Below, one piece after another: positions 36,801 to 46,229 of a stretch of 64,000 nt of DNA (its first letter is position 1; each line of letters begins with the position of its first letter). Position numbers and translations under genes: made by a program. The notes below the pieces were generated by a model. It was given only the letters and a program-made list of their open reading frames with translations, made no database searches and was not told the DNA's origin. The DNA lies in contig JAZAYU010000053.1 of the NCBI GenBank assembly GCA_038501625.1, positions 2,466,501 through 2,530,500 on the forward strand, given 5' to 3'. This DNA comes from Corbicula japonica (lineage: Eukaryota; Mollusca; Bivalvia; Venerida; Cyrenidae).

Positions 36801-39800
36801 TCACTTTTCCCGGTATCAGATTTAAGGAGATCAGATTGCCAGTGTCTGACTTGGCACCTCATGCTGTCAAGTATTGATGACAGGCTTAGAAGTATCTGTT
36901 AACATGTTGTGAACTGAGGGATCAGGTGTCAATATGTGCAAGTAATGCAGAGCTCAAAGTTATAAAACTGAGCATGGAAAGCAGTCTAAAATCTCAACCA
37001 GTCACCATTTCAGCCAATTGGATGCTTTAGATTTGAGACTGGTTTCCAATCTCTGTTTTAAAACGTTCAGCCAATGCAGACTTCCCGAAAGTTTAAAAAA
37101 AAATGTCAGACCGAAACATTTTAAAAAGGTATAAGCAAGTATTAGGAGTTCACATTTTTATCTGACATTCGGTCTGATAACATTAGCAATCATGTCTGAA
37201 CGGCTCAAATTTTACCAGACAGGTCCTTTGGTATGACAACTTTCGGGCGACTGAGCCAAGCAAGTTTATGTATAGATCTGCTCTCTTATTTCACATAATT
37301 CAATAATGCTATGTATCCATTATTATGAAAGTGAAGTTTGCTGGCAGAAAAGATTTTTTAATAATTTTAATGCAGTATAACAGATACTTCTGAAAGCAAT
37401 GACAGATACACCAAATAGAGCTAATATGTCAGGCAGCTGTGTATTTAACTGATATTTTGTGCATTAATTGGTGTTTGAGGATTTAATGTGGCCAGCTTTC
37501 CATTGCTTGTTAGACCCATGAGATACAATTTGTTGATAATTATCATTAAAGTGGCTTTAACCCTTTACTGCACTAAAATAGTACCACCAGTACAGATCCA
37601 GATCAGCTAGCACATCTTTGCTTGAGATGTCAGAAGATTCAGATGCTTGAGATTTGAGACTGGTTTCAAGTTTCAATTATATGATCTTGGAACCTGTTTT
37701 GTCTATTACAACTTTTGTCATTGCACTGTCATCGATAAAGAAGAACAAAATGTAAAAACTCTCTTACGGCAAAATGCAGTTTAGTTAAACTCAGCCCAAA
37801 TAAATTTTATTACTATATCTTTATTTTACATACTTTAAGATAAGTTTGAACAGAATCTACATGTATTAAAGTAAAATAGCTAGATCTAAATATTTCCTAA
37901 AATTCAATTTACATCAAACCAAAAAAGTAAGCAACACAATTCATCAATTTAAATGCCCACATGAGTAATATGCTACCAACAACAAGATGGATGTGAGGTC
38001 TTTTTGTCTAAAAAATGTAAACAATATGAGATATTTGTAAAAGTGTGTTTGACCTGGTTATTTATTTGTCACATAAACAGATGACAAAAAATAGAAATGC
38101 TGATTTCTCTATTCATAATATTGTATATAATCAATAGTGGTTTTCCCCGATAACTATTTTTTGAAACTGTCGGTCAGGAAGCATGATTCATAACGCTTTT
38201 AGTAAGGGTCCCAACATATCTGCAGATGCCGTTATGTACTGTGGAAATAAATGAAATAGTAAATAGAACACACCTATTTTCAGTAAAATATGCCTTGTGG
38301 GAATTGTCAACTCTTTCCATGTTTAAAACACTATGAATACAAAAATACTCTTAACATTCATAATTCCTCAGCAAAAAAGGAGATCATCATGCACTCTTAC
38401 AGTTTACATAATCTTATTGGCTGGGATGGTTGTTGAAAAGAACACATTTTAGTGACTTGTTATCAGATCCTGATAGCTTAAAGGTTTTTAGGTGATGATT
38501 TTAATGAGATTGTATATGACATAACATTACAGGATATGGAGAATGACGAGCTTTTATGGCGACTGGCGAGAGCTGCTGTAGACAAAGGAAAACTGTCTAA
38601 GGAAAACGAGAAGAAGAGGTTATACTATGAGGCATTTGAGTATGTGAAGAAAGCCTTAACATTAAACCAGGACAATTTTGCTGTTCACAAGGTGAATATC
38701 TTATAAATTAAATAATGATTATAATTATGCCTTAAATTTGTAATTCTGGATTCTGAAGAGTTTTAGAAGTTTCTGTATGCTTTTGAAACAGATTGTTTTA
38801 TGTGATAATACATTGCATGCAGGCAGGCAGCTGGCAAAATTGTGTCTTGACACTTTAGTAATAAATACTGTTATGTATAGCAGGAAAAAGCACACTCCGA
38901 AACCACAGCCACACAATATTACAAGGAAGAAAATAGACTCTTATATCTGCACACCTAGTAAAGCTAGTTTTTAATCATATAAACCAGTCATCTGTTCTTG
39001 TATTTTCAGTGGTATGCAATACTTTTAGACTACACTGGTGAATTCGAGGGGAACAAACAACGAATAACAAATTCCTTCCAGGTCAAACAACATTTCCAGG
39101 TAAGTAGCTCATGAGGATTTAAACAAACAAATGCTGTTTGATGCTGAAAGTTAAGATAGAACAAAGTTTAACTAAGAACTAACAGTTGTGTGGCTCCGAG
39201 GGTGAGTGGTTGGGCGGTTGGTGAAGGGGGGGGGGGGGGGTAAAAATGTTTTTCTATGAGAAACAACATCTAGTTTTCAATGGAAGAAGTTTTGATGTAG
39301 GAGAACATGATAGAGTATTTAATCATGAATATCGGAAAACTTGGTTACAATGATTCTTCTTCTGGTAATTTATGCTGTCGGTGGTAGCGTTCTCAACTGG
39401 TCAGCAATTCTTGATTATTATCAAGCTACGATCTTATACTATAAATACATGTACTAAACCCCTCATAAATCTGCATACACATTGTGACCATATTATTTGT
39501 TCACCAAGATGGCGTTTTTGAATTTAAGTATTTATTTATCAAATCATTATTACAGCTGGTACACGGTAATAGCTGCTCACTGGTTTTTCGAACTCTTCAC
39601 AATGTTTTGACATGTGACAGCAACAAGCACACATGTTTTGCCACAAGTTGCTTTGAAAAAGTGTGCCATCATTCACTTTTTTGTCAATCTGGCTGTTTAA
39701 AGGAAGCCTGAACTTTAAACAACTCAACTGTTTTTCATACCAAAATGAAAACCATCAAATATTGGTTTAATCCTAAATGTATTATGTTCCACAACTGGTG

Positions 39801-42800
39801 CAAATTTGTGCGAGTCAATTTCTGTTGCATCGGAAGTGTTACCCATGTTGTGATGAGATGTTCATTTTGCAGAGAGCCATAGAGCTGAATCCAAAAGATG
39901 CTACCTCCATTCACTCCCTGGGTCAATGGTAAGTAAACTTTGTTAGAAACACAATATTTAGTGGGGCCATATGTTATTAACAGGATTAAGTGACTGAAAC
40001 AGACGAATTTAAACTTTATAAATGTATAGTCGTAGAAAAATCTTGGCCCAGAAGAGAGGTGATGATGTTTGTGAGACTGTTGCTTCAGTCTTGTAGGCTA
40101 TAAAAGCTTGAGTATAAGCATGGGCGATATATTATTATGCCAACTTAAAAACATTTAACAGACAATTTCTTTACAGTCTATAGAATTTGTCTTGAGACTC
40201 TGCCAAAGAGGTTGGTATAAAGAAAATTGATCAAATGACACATAAAATTGCGGTATCTTTTTTGGGATGTGTTTGGGGGTGTGAGTTAGGAAAATGAATT
40301 GGTTTTTGAATTGTTTTGAAGAAAATGTTTCTTTTAAAAATTAAAACATGTATCACCACTATATTTCCAAAATATGTATACAGCTTGGCATGGAGGGCAA
40401 GGCAAAGCAGGCAACTACAGTGCTTGTTAAATTAATTCAATAGTAATAGAACTTCAGTAATTGGACTTGACATCTGAAAGTTCTCCTATGAGTGACACAA
40501 AATCTGTACAGTCCTTGTGAAACCATTAATTTGTCTTTGATAAAATCAAAATAACTGGCAATAAATGGTGATGATTTCTAGATGATAAAAGTGACCATGT
40601 GAATGATATTTTGACTGTCTGAGAAAAGCCATTGATTCAGTATTATTTTATATCTTCCAGGTGTTTTATATTTGCTGACATGCCTTGGTATCAAAGACAA
40701 GTGGCATCAGTAATTTTCAAAACCCCACCCACTTCTACTTATGAAGAGGTAATTATTTAGCAACACTAAACTTTAAAATCAGCATAATCACACAATCATA
40801 CAGTCAGTAATAAAGTGGTGATGTGAGCTAATGTGTTCTTTGTTTTAAATGAAGTGAGTTCATTTTCTATCACAGAACATGTAAATACATTTGAAACTCA
40901 AATGTCTGAGAAAAGCTCATCTCTAATATTCTTATGTGTTTTTCTTACATATGGAGTAAAGGGTTAAAAGATCAACAGTTAATGAAAAATGAGAATCCAG
41001 TTGGTCTTAGAAGACAACATTCTTTAGGAAATCAAGTTGAAAACTCAAATTCATTTTAAAAAAGCTAATATATTACAGACTTGTACATTTCAGGCATTGA
41101 AGTACTTCCTTCAGGCAGAAGAAAGTAAGTTTTTATTAGCACAGTTTGCAAATTAAAAGATTATTTCTGGTTTATATTCTTTCTTCAGATTATTATAGCT
41201 TTGTTTAATTATTTGATTGTTTTCTAATATATATGCACTGCTTACTGATAATTCACTTCTGTAATAGTTTCACCCAGAGTTGTAAAACAAAGACACATAT
41301 CATTAAGTTACTGACAAAAGAGGAAAGTCTTCAGCTGGATAAATGAACACATGGAAAAAACATTTGTACACAATATTTTTGGAATGGTCCACGTTTACAA
41401 TGTAATAAGTCTTGGTAGATCTCTATCTGTCGAGTAAACTTAAGTTTTCTAAATCACTAATGCAGAAACATAAAGTTATGTGTCCTTGTTTAAAAGCTGT
41501 TTGTAGAGCTATCCACTTTAAATTTGAACAACTAACTAGTTTCAAAAGGAATTTTGCTTTAAGTTAGTTTTCTGCTCTTGTAAAACTGATGTAACTGCAC
41601 TTGAACTTTTGTGATCAGTCCGGGTAGCAGGTATATGCATGTTGAATTGTGTGGATATTACTGTTTGAAATGCATTTTTGTAGTTATTTCTTTATATTGT
41701 TAAAGACTGTATCCCTATAACCCTGTGTAATTTATGTTTATTTTATTGTTATCAAGTCTTGACTACTGTCATCCATCTGTTGTCAATCTTGGTTAAATCA
41801 CCAGACTTCCTCAGAATAATTGTTTGATGATATTAAAAATGATTTTATAACTGTCATCATCGTAATTCAAAAATTCAGTTCACTTTGTCAGATAAAAGCT
41901 ACATTTGTCACCATGATAAAATGCACATTGTTTATCTTGTTAACATCAAACTTGCTTAAAATACTTGTCTATGATGATTATGAAACTGGATCATCTCAGA
42001 TAAAAAAAAAACAAGGACGCAACATCAAAATGATAATTGGAGACTGCATTATTAATTTGATGATAATCAAATTTGCCCAGAACATTTGTCATGAGATTAT
42101 CTCCTCTCGAATCTGTCTCTATTGGTTAATCCCCTACCTCTGTTACAAATGTGGAAGATGTTTGTCACATGAATAGAGCATGTGCATTGTGATAATGTTC
42201 AGGTTTCAGGAGATTTTGTTAATTTTACTGATATTTTTGTGATAATTGAGAAAAATTTAATTAAATTTAATATATAATAATAATGAACATGTTTCAATAT
42301 TCTTCTCTAAATATTAATTAATGTGCATAAACCATTTACCTAAAACCTGGTTCACAGTGTCCCAGTATCCAGCAGCGGTGTGTCTTGGTTTGGACACCTG
42401 GGCCAACCGGGACCACAACCATAGCGAAGCCAGGAAGAACTGCATTGACTCCGGATAAAGCGTGTTGAACCGGCAATCACTGGGGAGTGGCCCAGGTGGT
42501 GTTTAAAATTTTACTACAACTTGGACTCACTGGGATTGAAACAAATGCTGGCTTATTCCGGGGAGATCCAGGCATCACCGTTGCTCTTCCGGCATGATCC
42601 ATCTCACCACCGTAAGACCACCGGTTGAAACCTTATTAAACTGGCATGGGCTGTATCCAAGTTTGGCCAGGATGTGTCATGGAGGAGAGCCGATGTAGCC
42701 CTGACTGGTGCCAGTCGAACTGCGGTTAGGCATGTTTGCAGCCAGTGAATGCCGGTACAGTAATTGTGCAGCCATGGCTACAGTGCAAGCCAGTGGATGC

Positions 42801-45800
42801 CGATTCAACTTCTGAAGCCATATTTAAACCATAATATCGTATTAGTGTCCAAACTGGGACCCACCAGGGCTGTATATCCGGGCAGTGTGAACTAGGCTTC
42901 ACAAATCTTCCTGGTTGATCACGGTTCATCCCAGTCCACCAGCTGCAAATTTCCATGATGCACTGGGTCATATACTGGGACATTGTGAAGTGGGCTTAAT
43001 AGAAAATAATGACAACTATCAGAAATGTACTCAAAGGATAAAGGACTGAATCAAGGGATGAAAATCTGTGGAGGAACTATCTGGGCTACAGTGCTCATGG
43101 TACTGTAACGAAAGTTCCATAATGGGGTTGCATAATTATGTCTCCCATGGAAAGCGTGAAACTGGAAAATCTAGAATCGTTTTCAAAGTATAGTCTGCTG
43201 AGTTTACTTGAAAAAAAGTTGTTCCAGTTGTCTCAACATTAAAGAATTTCGCAGTATATTATTATTCTGTAATTGAAATTTGACATAATTATTTTTTTAT
43301 AAATATTGTTTAGCAAACATGCAATAAGTCTTTCAGATACAGACATTCTTGTTTTGTGTTTTTCAGCTGAGCCAAATTTCTACAGCATGAACTTATTAAT
43401 GCTTGGTAAAACATACATGAAGCTCAGAGATCCAGAAATGGCCTTTACATACCTGAAACGATGTAAAAATTACCCAATTAAAACACCCGATGATCAAAAG
43501 GTATGTTGTAAAATGCAAGTTGTATATTGTTGTGTCACCTGCTTATAGCAGGTAGACACATAAGGATACTGTTGTCAGGCAGTGGGAGCGTCATCTGACA
43601 TTAGCTCTGTTAGTACTAGAGAAGTGTATATAAAGACTCTTAGACATTTATATAAGCTTGGAGAACTGTTTAGTGTATATGTGAGCTCTCATAGGACTTG
43701 CAGAGTCTAAAGAAACTTCCAGAGAATTAGAGAGCTGTGTAAGCTCTGCTTTCTAGCAGGCATAGAACATAGAGATCTGTAAAGCTTTTGAAAACTTCAG
43801 AAAAGGTCTTCTATCTAAAGTTCACTTTACTCTTATTTTTCTTTTAAAAAGATTGTAAAAATGGTGAATTTAGCCCTTAATTATATTATCTCAAGAGAAA
43901 ACTGTAGATCCAGATCAGCCAGCACATGTCATATCTGATCTGGATATACAGTGTTCACTTTTAGATGCATTAGGTTGTTTCTGGCAATGACAAGATCAGT
44001 GTAGATCCAGATCAGACATCATGGATGTGTGAGCTAATCTGGATTTACACTGGTTGCACATGTGATAAAACCAAAATACATGTAGTGAAGTGTTAAAATA
44101 CAATTTACCACATTTAAACAAGTAAATGAACCAAAGTTTTATTTGAATAATAATGTGAACATGATAGATGGATGTTTATTTAAACAATTATCCCATTTTA
44201 TATTATATAAAAACACACTTTTTAAAATAAACCTGTTAACTGTCTGTTTTTAAATGATAACAATAAATATATCAAGGCAATTAACTATTCCTCAGATATT
44301 CTGAATTCTGTTGTCATTGTATTGAAGGCAAAACCTTGGGAAGTCTGTATTAGCTCTAAGGACTTTAAAGATTTATTGAAGCTCCAGAGGACTGTAGAGG
44401 ATTGTATAAAGTGTCCAAGCTATCTGATGACTTGAGAGATTAATCTAAGTTCTGTGGGGACTTAACCCTTTCCTGGATATATACGCATTTTTACGCATGT
44501 GCGACCAGTGTAGATCCAGATCAGCCTTTTGTAGGGCTGACAAGAAAAATACTGTTGTCTGACCATTGTACAGAACTGGGACCATTTAGACAAAGTTTTC
44601 ACAACTAAAAACAGCCAAATGAGCAAAACTTCTTGCTTGTTATCATATAGGTAAAATGTGAGCATAACTGTACAGTGAACAAGGTTGGATGGTAAATACC
44701 ACCCCCGGTATTTACCAGTGGTTTTTACCGGTATTTACCGCCCCTATGAAGCACTGACATAGTTGATTTCATTATGGTCTCTATCATGCATAATGTTCTG
44801 TATGCGTATTGAAAACAAACTTGGCTGCAGTCATCTTTCAGAATTCCAGTATTTGTGTTTGTATTTGATGACGTTGGGTTTTGACATTTCAGGCGAATGA
44901 TGAGGCCACCTACTTTTTGAACATGCTGGGACAGAAACCGCATGTTGAAAATCAAAAGAAAAAGTAAAAGAAGCAGCATATAACACTTTGATGACCAGTT
45001 TCTGTAGGTTGTTACTTATCTGGGGTTGTTGACCCACTATAACTTCAGTAAACTTTAATAAATTATTTTGGTAAAAGAAATTAAAATTCAGTTTATGATA
45101 TTGGTATAAAACAAAAATTGAGTTAATGTAAAGATTTAATTTTAGCCAGAATATGTCTTCATGACTGTATAAAGTCCCAAGAGTTAAAGGAATGTACCGA
45201 TATGTTTTTTAGTGGTAGTTGTGTTTTTATGCTGGAATTTGATGTAAATGGTCATAAACTGTAAGGCAGAAGTCCAGCAATAAGTGGTTAAAGAAAATTA
45301 AGTATTGAGTTGTTTTTATCTTTTCAATATGTCTAGTCATCTCATTTGCTGGCCTATTTCTTTGACAGGTAAACAAGTTTACAGAACGATTATTTTTGTA
45401 AAAATGTCATTTATAAGATATGTGAAAAATTGTTTTTGTCAAGTTTAAAAGGTGTCTTTTACCTACTGTAAACCGACCATTACTTCAAACACACTTACAG
45501 ACTTGATAACTTTAATTCTTCAAAGAGAAAAAAAGTGATACAAATAATTGCTTGTTCTCAGTCATGTGATCCAATTTGCCATGCATACCTTTGACTCCAT
45601 ATTATTTTCCTGTTCATATATATGATGAGGTCCTGAGTAGATGCATGATAGATTACTAATATCAGTATGTTAAAATATATGTATTTAAGTATTGCTGCTG
45701 ACTATATGACCTTTTGCCAGCAAGTTAAAAGTCTGTTAACATTTAATTTCTGAAGCTATTGCAAATGTCTGAAAATACAAAAATGTGTACTGAAAATACA

Positions 45801-46229
45801 CTGAAAATCAATGTGCTGGGCTACTATTAACCCTTTACCCCTAGGGATATAGCTGATAGGTATCTAAGTGCAAACAGTGTAGATTCAGATTAGCTGGCAT
45901 ATCCATGCCATCTGATCAGGATCTACACTTCTAACTTTTTGTTCATTTGGTTATTTCTTACCAATAAGCAAACAGTGTAGATCCAGATCAGGAGGGCCAG
46001 CTGATACAGATCAACACATGGTTGCACATGCAATTAACATGTATGTACGGAGTGAAGAATTAGCATTGGTTTTCATCTAGTAGTTTTGTCAGATATAATA
46101 CTGTTATGTCCTGTTGAATGTGTTTGTTTATTTCAGGCACATGATGAAGCTATCCATCTACTGAAAGTGATGGGAGTTTACAACAAGCCTGCCTTAACCA
46201 AACTGCTCAACACCAAAGACAGTACATAA
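15733..46229 (+). CDS. RMDN1: Regulator of microtubule dynamics protein 1-like (RMDN1/FAM82B family), split gene
   Basis: RMDN proteins are TPR-like, microtubule-associated proteins; RMDN1 is found on mitochondria and spindle. Ten coding exons join in phase: 15733-15816, 16768-16894, 21057-21166, 38533-38691, 39010-39099, 39873-39928, 40661-40748, 41094-41124, 43367-43500 and 46137-46229. The sum is 972 nt, or 323 aa plus stop, close to human RMDN1 (314 aa, from memory). Family hallmarks in order are DELLWRLARA, YYEAFEYVKKAL, the HKWYAI junction, RAIELNPKDATSIHSLG, FADMPWYQR, TPPTSTYE and NFYSMNLLMLGKTYMKL. All introns are GT-AG. Residues 1-45 are rich in R, K, L and H with few acids, fitting a mitochondrial-targeting N-terminus. 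A second last exon at 44893-44967 gives a 317-aa form. The N-terminal two exons are less conserved and rest on phase match, so they are less certain than exons 3-10. Confidence 0.93.
16768..16894 (+). CDS. RMDN1: RMDN1-like exon 2
   Basis: Encodes 42 residues including LRLLTRPMLAGNVVYAFTIP then FSWGKKDETK. The hydrophobic stretch sits where RMDN1 proteins have a short apolar segment after the targeting region. An in-frame stop at 16747 bounds it upstream. The acceptor GATTGGCAG is pyrimidine-poor. The donor AAAG/GTAGTC leaves one base (G), which completes a Val codon with TG of exon 3. Confidence 0.65.
16965..19615. mobile_element. hAT-like element in RMDN1 intron 2
   Basis: Ends CAGGGCACGACAAATC and GATTTGTCGTGCTCTG are inverted repeats of the hAT CAGNG type. 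They are bordered by the same 7-bp sequence, ATGCTAC (16958-16964 and 19616-19622), close to the 8-bp hAT duplication. The length is 2651 bp, much of it a second element (17630-19351) inserted inside. No transposase is recognised. Confidence 0.8.
17630..19351. mobile_element. Nested hAT-like element
   Basis: Ends CAGGCCTGCCAAA and TTTGGCAGGCCTG are inverted, with ACATTG repeated outside on both sides (17624-17629 and 19352-19357). Next to each end is CTCCGGATTTTTA-type sequence in inverted orientation. It contains an (ATC)n run at about 19196-19220 and no recognisable protein. Confidence 0.7.
20190..20665. repeat. Two copies of the dispersed AGTGTAGATCCAGATCAG family
   Basis: Phrases GTCTGAACTGGATCTACAGT, GTGTAGATCCTGGTCTGACA and TGATCTGGATCTACACAGGT at 20200-20345 form one copy. 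A shorter one ends with TGTAGATTCTGATCTATACT near 20600. Both lie in RMDN1 intron 2. Confidence 0.6.
20834..20960. repeat. Diverged copy of the CCAATCA hairpin MITE
   Basis: Contains CCAGTCTCACATCTCAAGAA and its partial complement AGATGCTTGAGATTTGAGAC. Relatives are at 35950, 36105, 36960, 37640, 59545, 61051 and 61660. Confidence 0.6.
21057..21166 (+). CDS. RMDN1: RMDN1-like exon 3
   Basis: Encodes EEKKEVDKLQQILTEADRLY and then the YDYLIQFK segment, the family's first helical hairpin. The acceptor is TGATCACTTTCAG and the donor is TTCAAG/GTAGGT. The phrase TAGATTGTATTCTCAGAATG of the exon is repeated just after the donor (21172-21192), a local 60-bp duplication that does not disturb the splice site. 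Confidence 0.9.
21249..22936 (+). mobile_element. AGCTCACC-ended bivalve repeat element with internal ~144-bp array
   Basis: The left end AGCTCACCTAAGC with GGTGAGCTATTAGGATCG, and the right end TTAGGTGAGCGATAAAGGGC ... ATGGCCCTCT, mark a family common in clam introns. The interior has 11 direct repeats with GTCATGAAACTTGGTCAGGA at 21363, 21506, 21651, 21796, 21941, 22084, 22229, 22370, 22514, 22648 and 22794 (spacing 134-146 bp). It lies about 80 bp downstream of RMDN1 exon 3. Confidence 0.8.
22958..23514. mobile_element. TA-flanked inverted-repeat MITE (Tc1/mariner-like)
   Basis: Ends CTCAGCAAAAATAAAAAGTA and TACTTTCTATTTTTGCTGAG are inverted repeats, extending through CCCACTTTT. TA dinucleotides flank both sides (22956-22957 and 23515-23516). 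557 bp, non-coding. Confidence 0.8.
23661..24130 (+). repeat. ATGCCCCCACAAAGTGGGAGG repeat fragment
   Basis: Starts TTATGCCCCCACAAAGTGGG, a known type of bivalve repeat start. The rest is diverged, and no right end is seen before the next element. Confidence 0.5.
24131..24690 (+). repeat. AGCTCGACTATTCGAAGAAT element with three ~165-bp units
   Basis: A hairpin-forming start (AGCTCGACTATTCGAAGAAT ... GGGCGAGCT), a GTCGGTGTCGG stretch, then three direct units starting with GCACTTTGGTCCATAACTT at about 24225, 24391 and 24556. Frames opened by it have no protein features. Confidence 0.65.
24670..25803. mobile_element. Possible hAT-like insertion
   Basis: The left boundary CAGGGGTTTTCCTAGC and right boundary GGCCAGGGGCCTG are imperfect inverted repeats, each next to TTTCCCAATTC/CCCAAT-type sequence. 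A clear target duplication was not found, so the limits are tentative. Confidence 0.35.
25800..26770 (+). repeat. Seven-unit array, ~145-bp period, GGTCAAGGTCA cores
   Basis: Direct repeats with the shared phrase GGTCACTGTTACTAAAAATA at about 25817, 25963, 26101, 26238, 26385, 26533 and 26677, and ATGGAGGGATTTCAAAATAA between them. Most units carry TCAAGGTCA. The array is part of an AGCTCACC-type repeat whose left end is lost. Confidence 0.75.
28769..30900 (+). mobile_element. GCGGGGGTATATTG element, complete copy
   Basis: Starts TTATGCCCCCCTTCGAAGAA, followed by GCGGGGGTATATTGC and GTCGGTCGGTC repeats. It ends GGGGGGGCATTTGTGTTTGA then CAAACACCTCTTGT. The start and end C- and G-runs with ATGC/GCAT are inverted. 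The body is a ten-unit array (28881-30350) followed by 500 bp of single-copy filler. Confidence 0.75.
28881..30350 (+). repeat. Ten-unit array, 145-bp period, AGGTCA direct repeats
   Basis: TTGTCCGATCAATAACTAGA starts units at 28881, 29026, 29171, 29316, 29461, 29605, 29750 and on to about 30331. The first seven are nearly identical, implying recent homogenisation. Each unit contains AGGTCAAAGGTCAAGGTCA (first at 28984-29002): two AGGTCA one base apart, then a third directly abutting. Confidence 0.9.
33120..34720 (-). pseudogene. Penelope-like retroelement remnant (GIY-YIG end plus 3' region)
   Basis: On the minus strand, 34623-34699 reads GILCKETYWIHKLKTLHPYG then LN, the shape of the C-terminal part of the GIY-YIG endonuclease domain in Penelope-like elements (YWI..L.TL.P.GLN). 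Further downstream on that strand, 33120-33175 carries CCTGAAGAAGGCTTGTTAAG then GCCGAAACGTTGG, a hairpin phrase I associate with such elements. The hAT-like element at 33251-34240 separates the two. Only fragments remain; the assignment rests on short motifs. Confidence 0.45.
33251..34240. mobile_element. hAT-like element
   Basis: The ends CAGGGCTTTCCCCAG and CTGGGGAAGGCCCTG are inverted, with TTATAC overlapping or adjoining each side. Sub-terminal GGTATGCC and GCATACTGGCGCCGGTATGC motifs repeat near the left end. 990 bp, without recognisable protein. Confidence 0.7.
36105..36200. repeat. Perfect 96-bp palindrome (CCAATCA hairpin MITE)
   Basis: Two 47-bp arms are exact reverse complements with a 2-bp centre. 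The arms begin GGAAACCAGTCTCAAATCTC and include GATTGGCTGAAATGGCGAC. It is the best-preserved member of a family scattered in introns and intergenic DNA here. Confidence 0.9.
36375..36600. repeat. ~20-bp minisatellite (GGATGTTATCATTA-type)
   Basis: About ten imperfect units of AGGATGTTATCATTAAATT. It directly follows a second copy (36300-36390) of sequence from 34695-34790 (AGTCAGTATAAACAATATTT-like). Confidence 0.8.
36960..37690. repeat. Further hairpin-MITE copy and dispersed-repeat fragments
   Basis: 36960-37075 is an imperfect palindrome with ATAAAACTGAGCATGGAAA and GACTGGTTTCCAATCTCTG. 37555-37690 joins the TACAGATCCAGATCAGCTAG phrase of the other dispersed family to half a hairpin MITE. 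Confidence 0.55.
38533..38691 (+). CDS. RMDN1: RMDN1-like exon 4
   Basis: 53 codons. It starts DMENDELLWRLARAAVDKGK and ends LNQDNFAVHK before GTGAAT. This is the most diagnostic RMDN segment (ELLWRLARA plus the YEA..Y.KKAL helix). Confidence 0.95.
39010..39099 (+). CDS. RMDN1: RMDN1-like exon 5
   Basis: 30 codons, WYAILLDYTGEFEGNKQRIT through QVKQHFQ. The acceptor is TATTTTCAG, the donor CAG/GTAAGT, and both sides are phase 0. Confidence 0.95.
39873..39928 (+). CDS. RMDN1: RMDN1-like exon 6
   Basis: RAIELNPKDATSIHSLGQ followed by the first two bases of a Trp codon completed by exon 7. The acceptor is TTCATTTTGCAG and the donor TG/GTAAGT. Confidence 0.95.
40661..40748 (+). CDS. RMDN1: RMDN1-like exon 7
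   Basis: Completes the Trp, then CFIFADMPWYQRQVASVIFK and TPPTSTYEE. The acceptor is TATCTTCCAG and the donor GAGGAG-like GAAGAG/GTAATT. The PWYQR and TPPTSTYE motifs are family signatures. Confidence 0.95.
41094..41124 (+). CDS. RMDN1: RMDN1-like exon 8 (31-nt microexon)
   Basis: Encodes ALKYFLQAEE plus one base. Acceptor GTACATTTCAG, donor GAAA/GTAAGT. It is very short, but both frame and residues fit the family (AL.YF..AE before PNFYS). Confidence 0.9.
42343..43000. mobile_element. ~650-bp inverted-repeat element in intron 8
   Basis: Ends ACCTGGTTCACAGTGTCCCA and TGGGACATTGTGAAGTGGGC are imperfect inverted repeats. The composition is more GC-rich than the surrounding intron. Sub-terminal CCAGTATCC/GATATACTGGG-like phrases extend the match. 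Confidence 0.55.
43367..43500 (+). CDS. RMDN1: RMDN1-like exon 9
   Basis: Encodes EPNFYSMNLLMLGKTYMKLR, then the last TPR-like helices, ending KTPDDQK before GTATGT at phase 0. It can splice to either of the two last exons at 44893 or 46137. Confidence 0.95.
43890..44095. repeat. Dispersed AGTGTAGATCCAGATCAG repeat copy
   Basis: Two alternating phrases, GTAGATCCAGATCAGCCAGC and TGATCTGGATATACAGTGTT, then a second pair. It is in the RMDN1 intron before the alternative last exons, and a partial copy is at 44462-44540. Confidence 0.65.
44893..44967 (+). CDS. RMDN1: RMDN1-like alternative last exon (proximal, 10a)
   Basis: Encodes ANDEATYFLNMLGQKPHVEN, then QKKK and TAA. The acceptor TTTTGACATTTCAG is good and phase 0 matches exon 9. 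An AATAAA lies 90 bp after the stop (45057-45062), so it can end a transcript by itself. It resembles the distal last exon in its first 13 residues (A.DEA...L...G), about 26 of 39 matching bases. It cannot be internal because it carries the stop. Confidence 0.75.
   Translation, partial: ANDEATYFLNMLGQKPHVENQKKK
45057..45062 (+). terminator. Candidate polyadenylation signal for proximal RMDN1 last exon
   Basis: An AATAAA hexamer 90 bp downstream of the TAA of exon 10a, followed by a GT/T-rich stretch. It supports use of 10a as a terminal exon. Confidence 0.5.

Noticed and set aside
41820..42176. 118-aa frame in RMDN1 intron 8
   Set aside because: Low-complexity Ile/Lys/Asn-rich composition, no splice support, inside an intron between well-supported exons.
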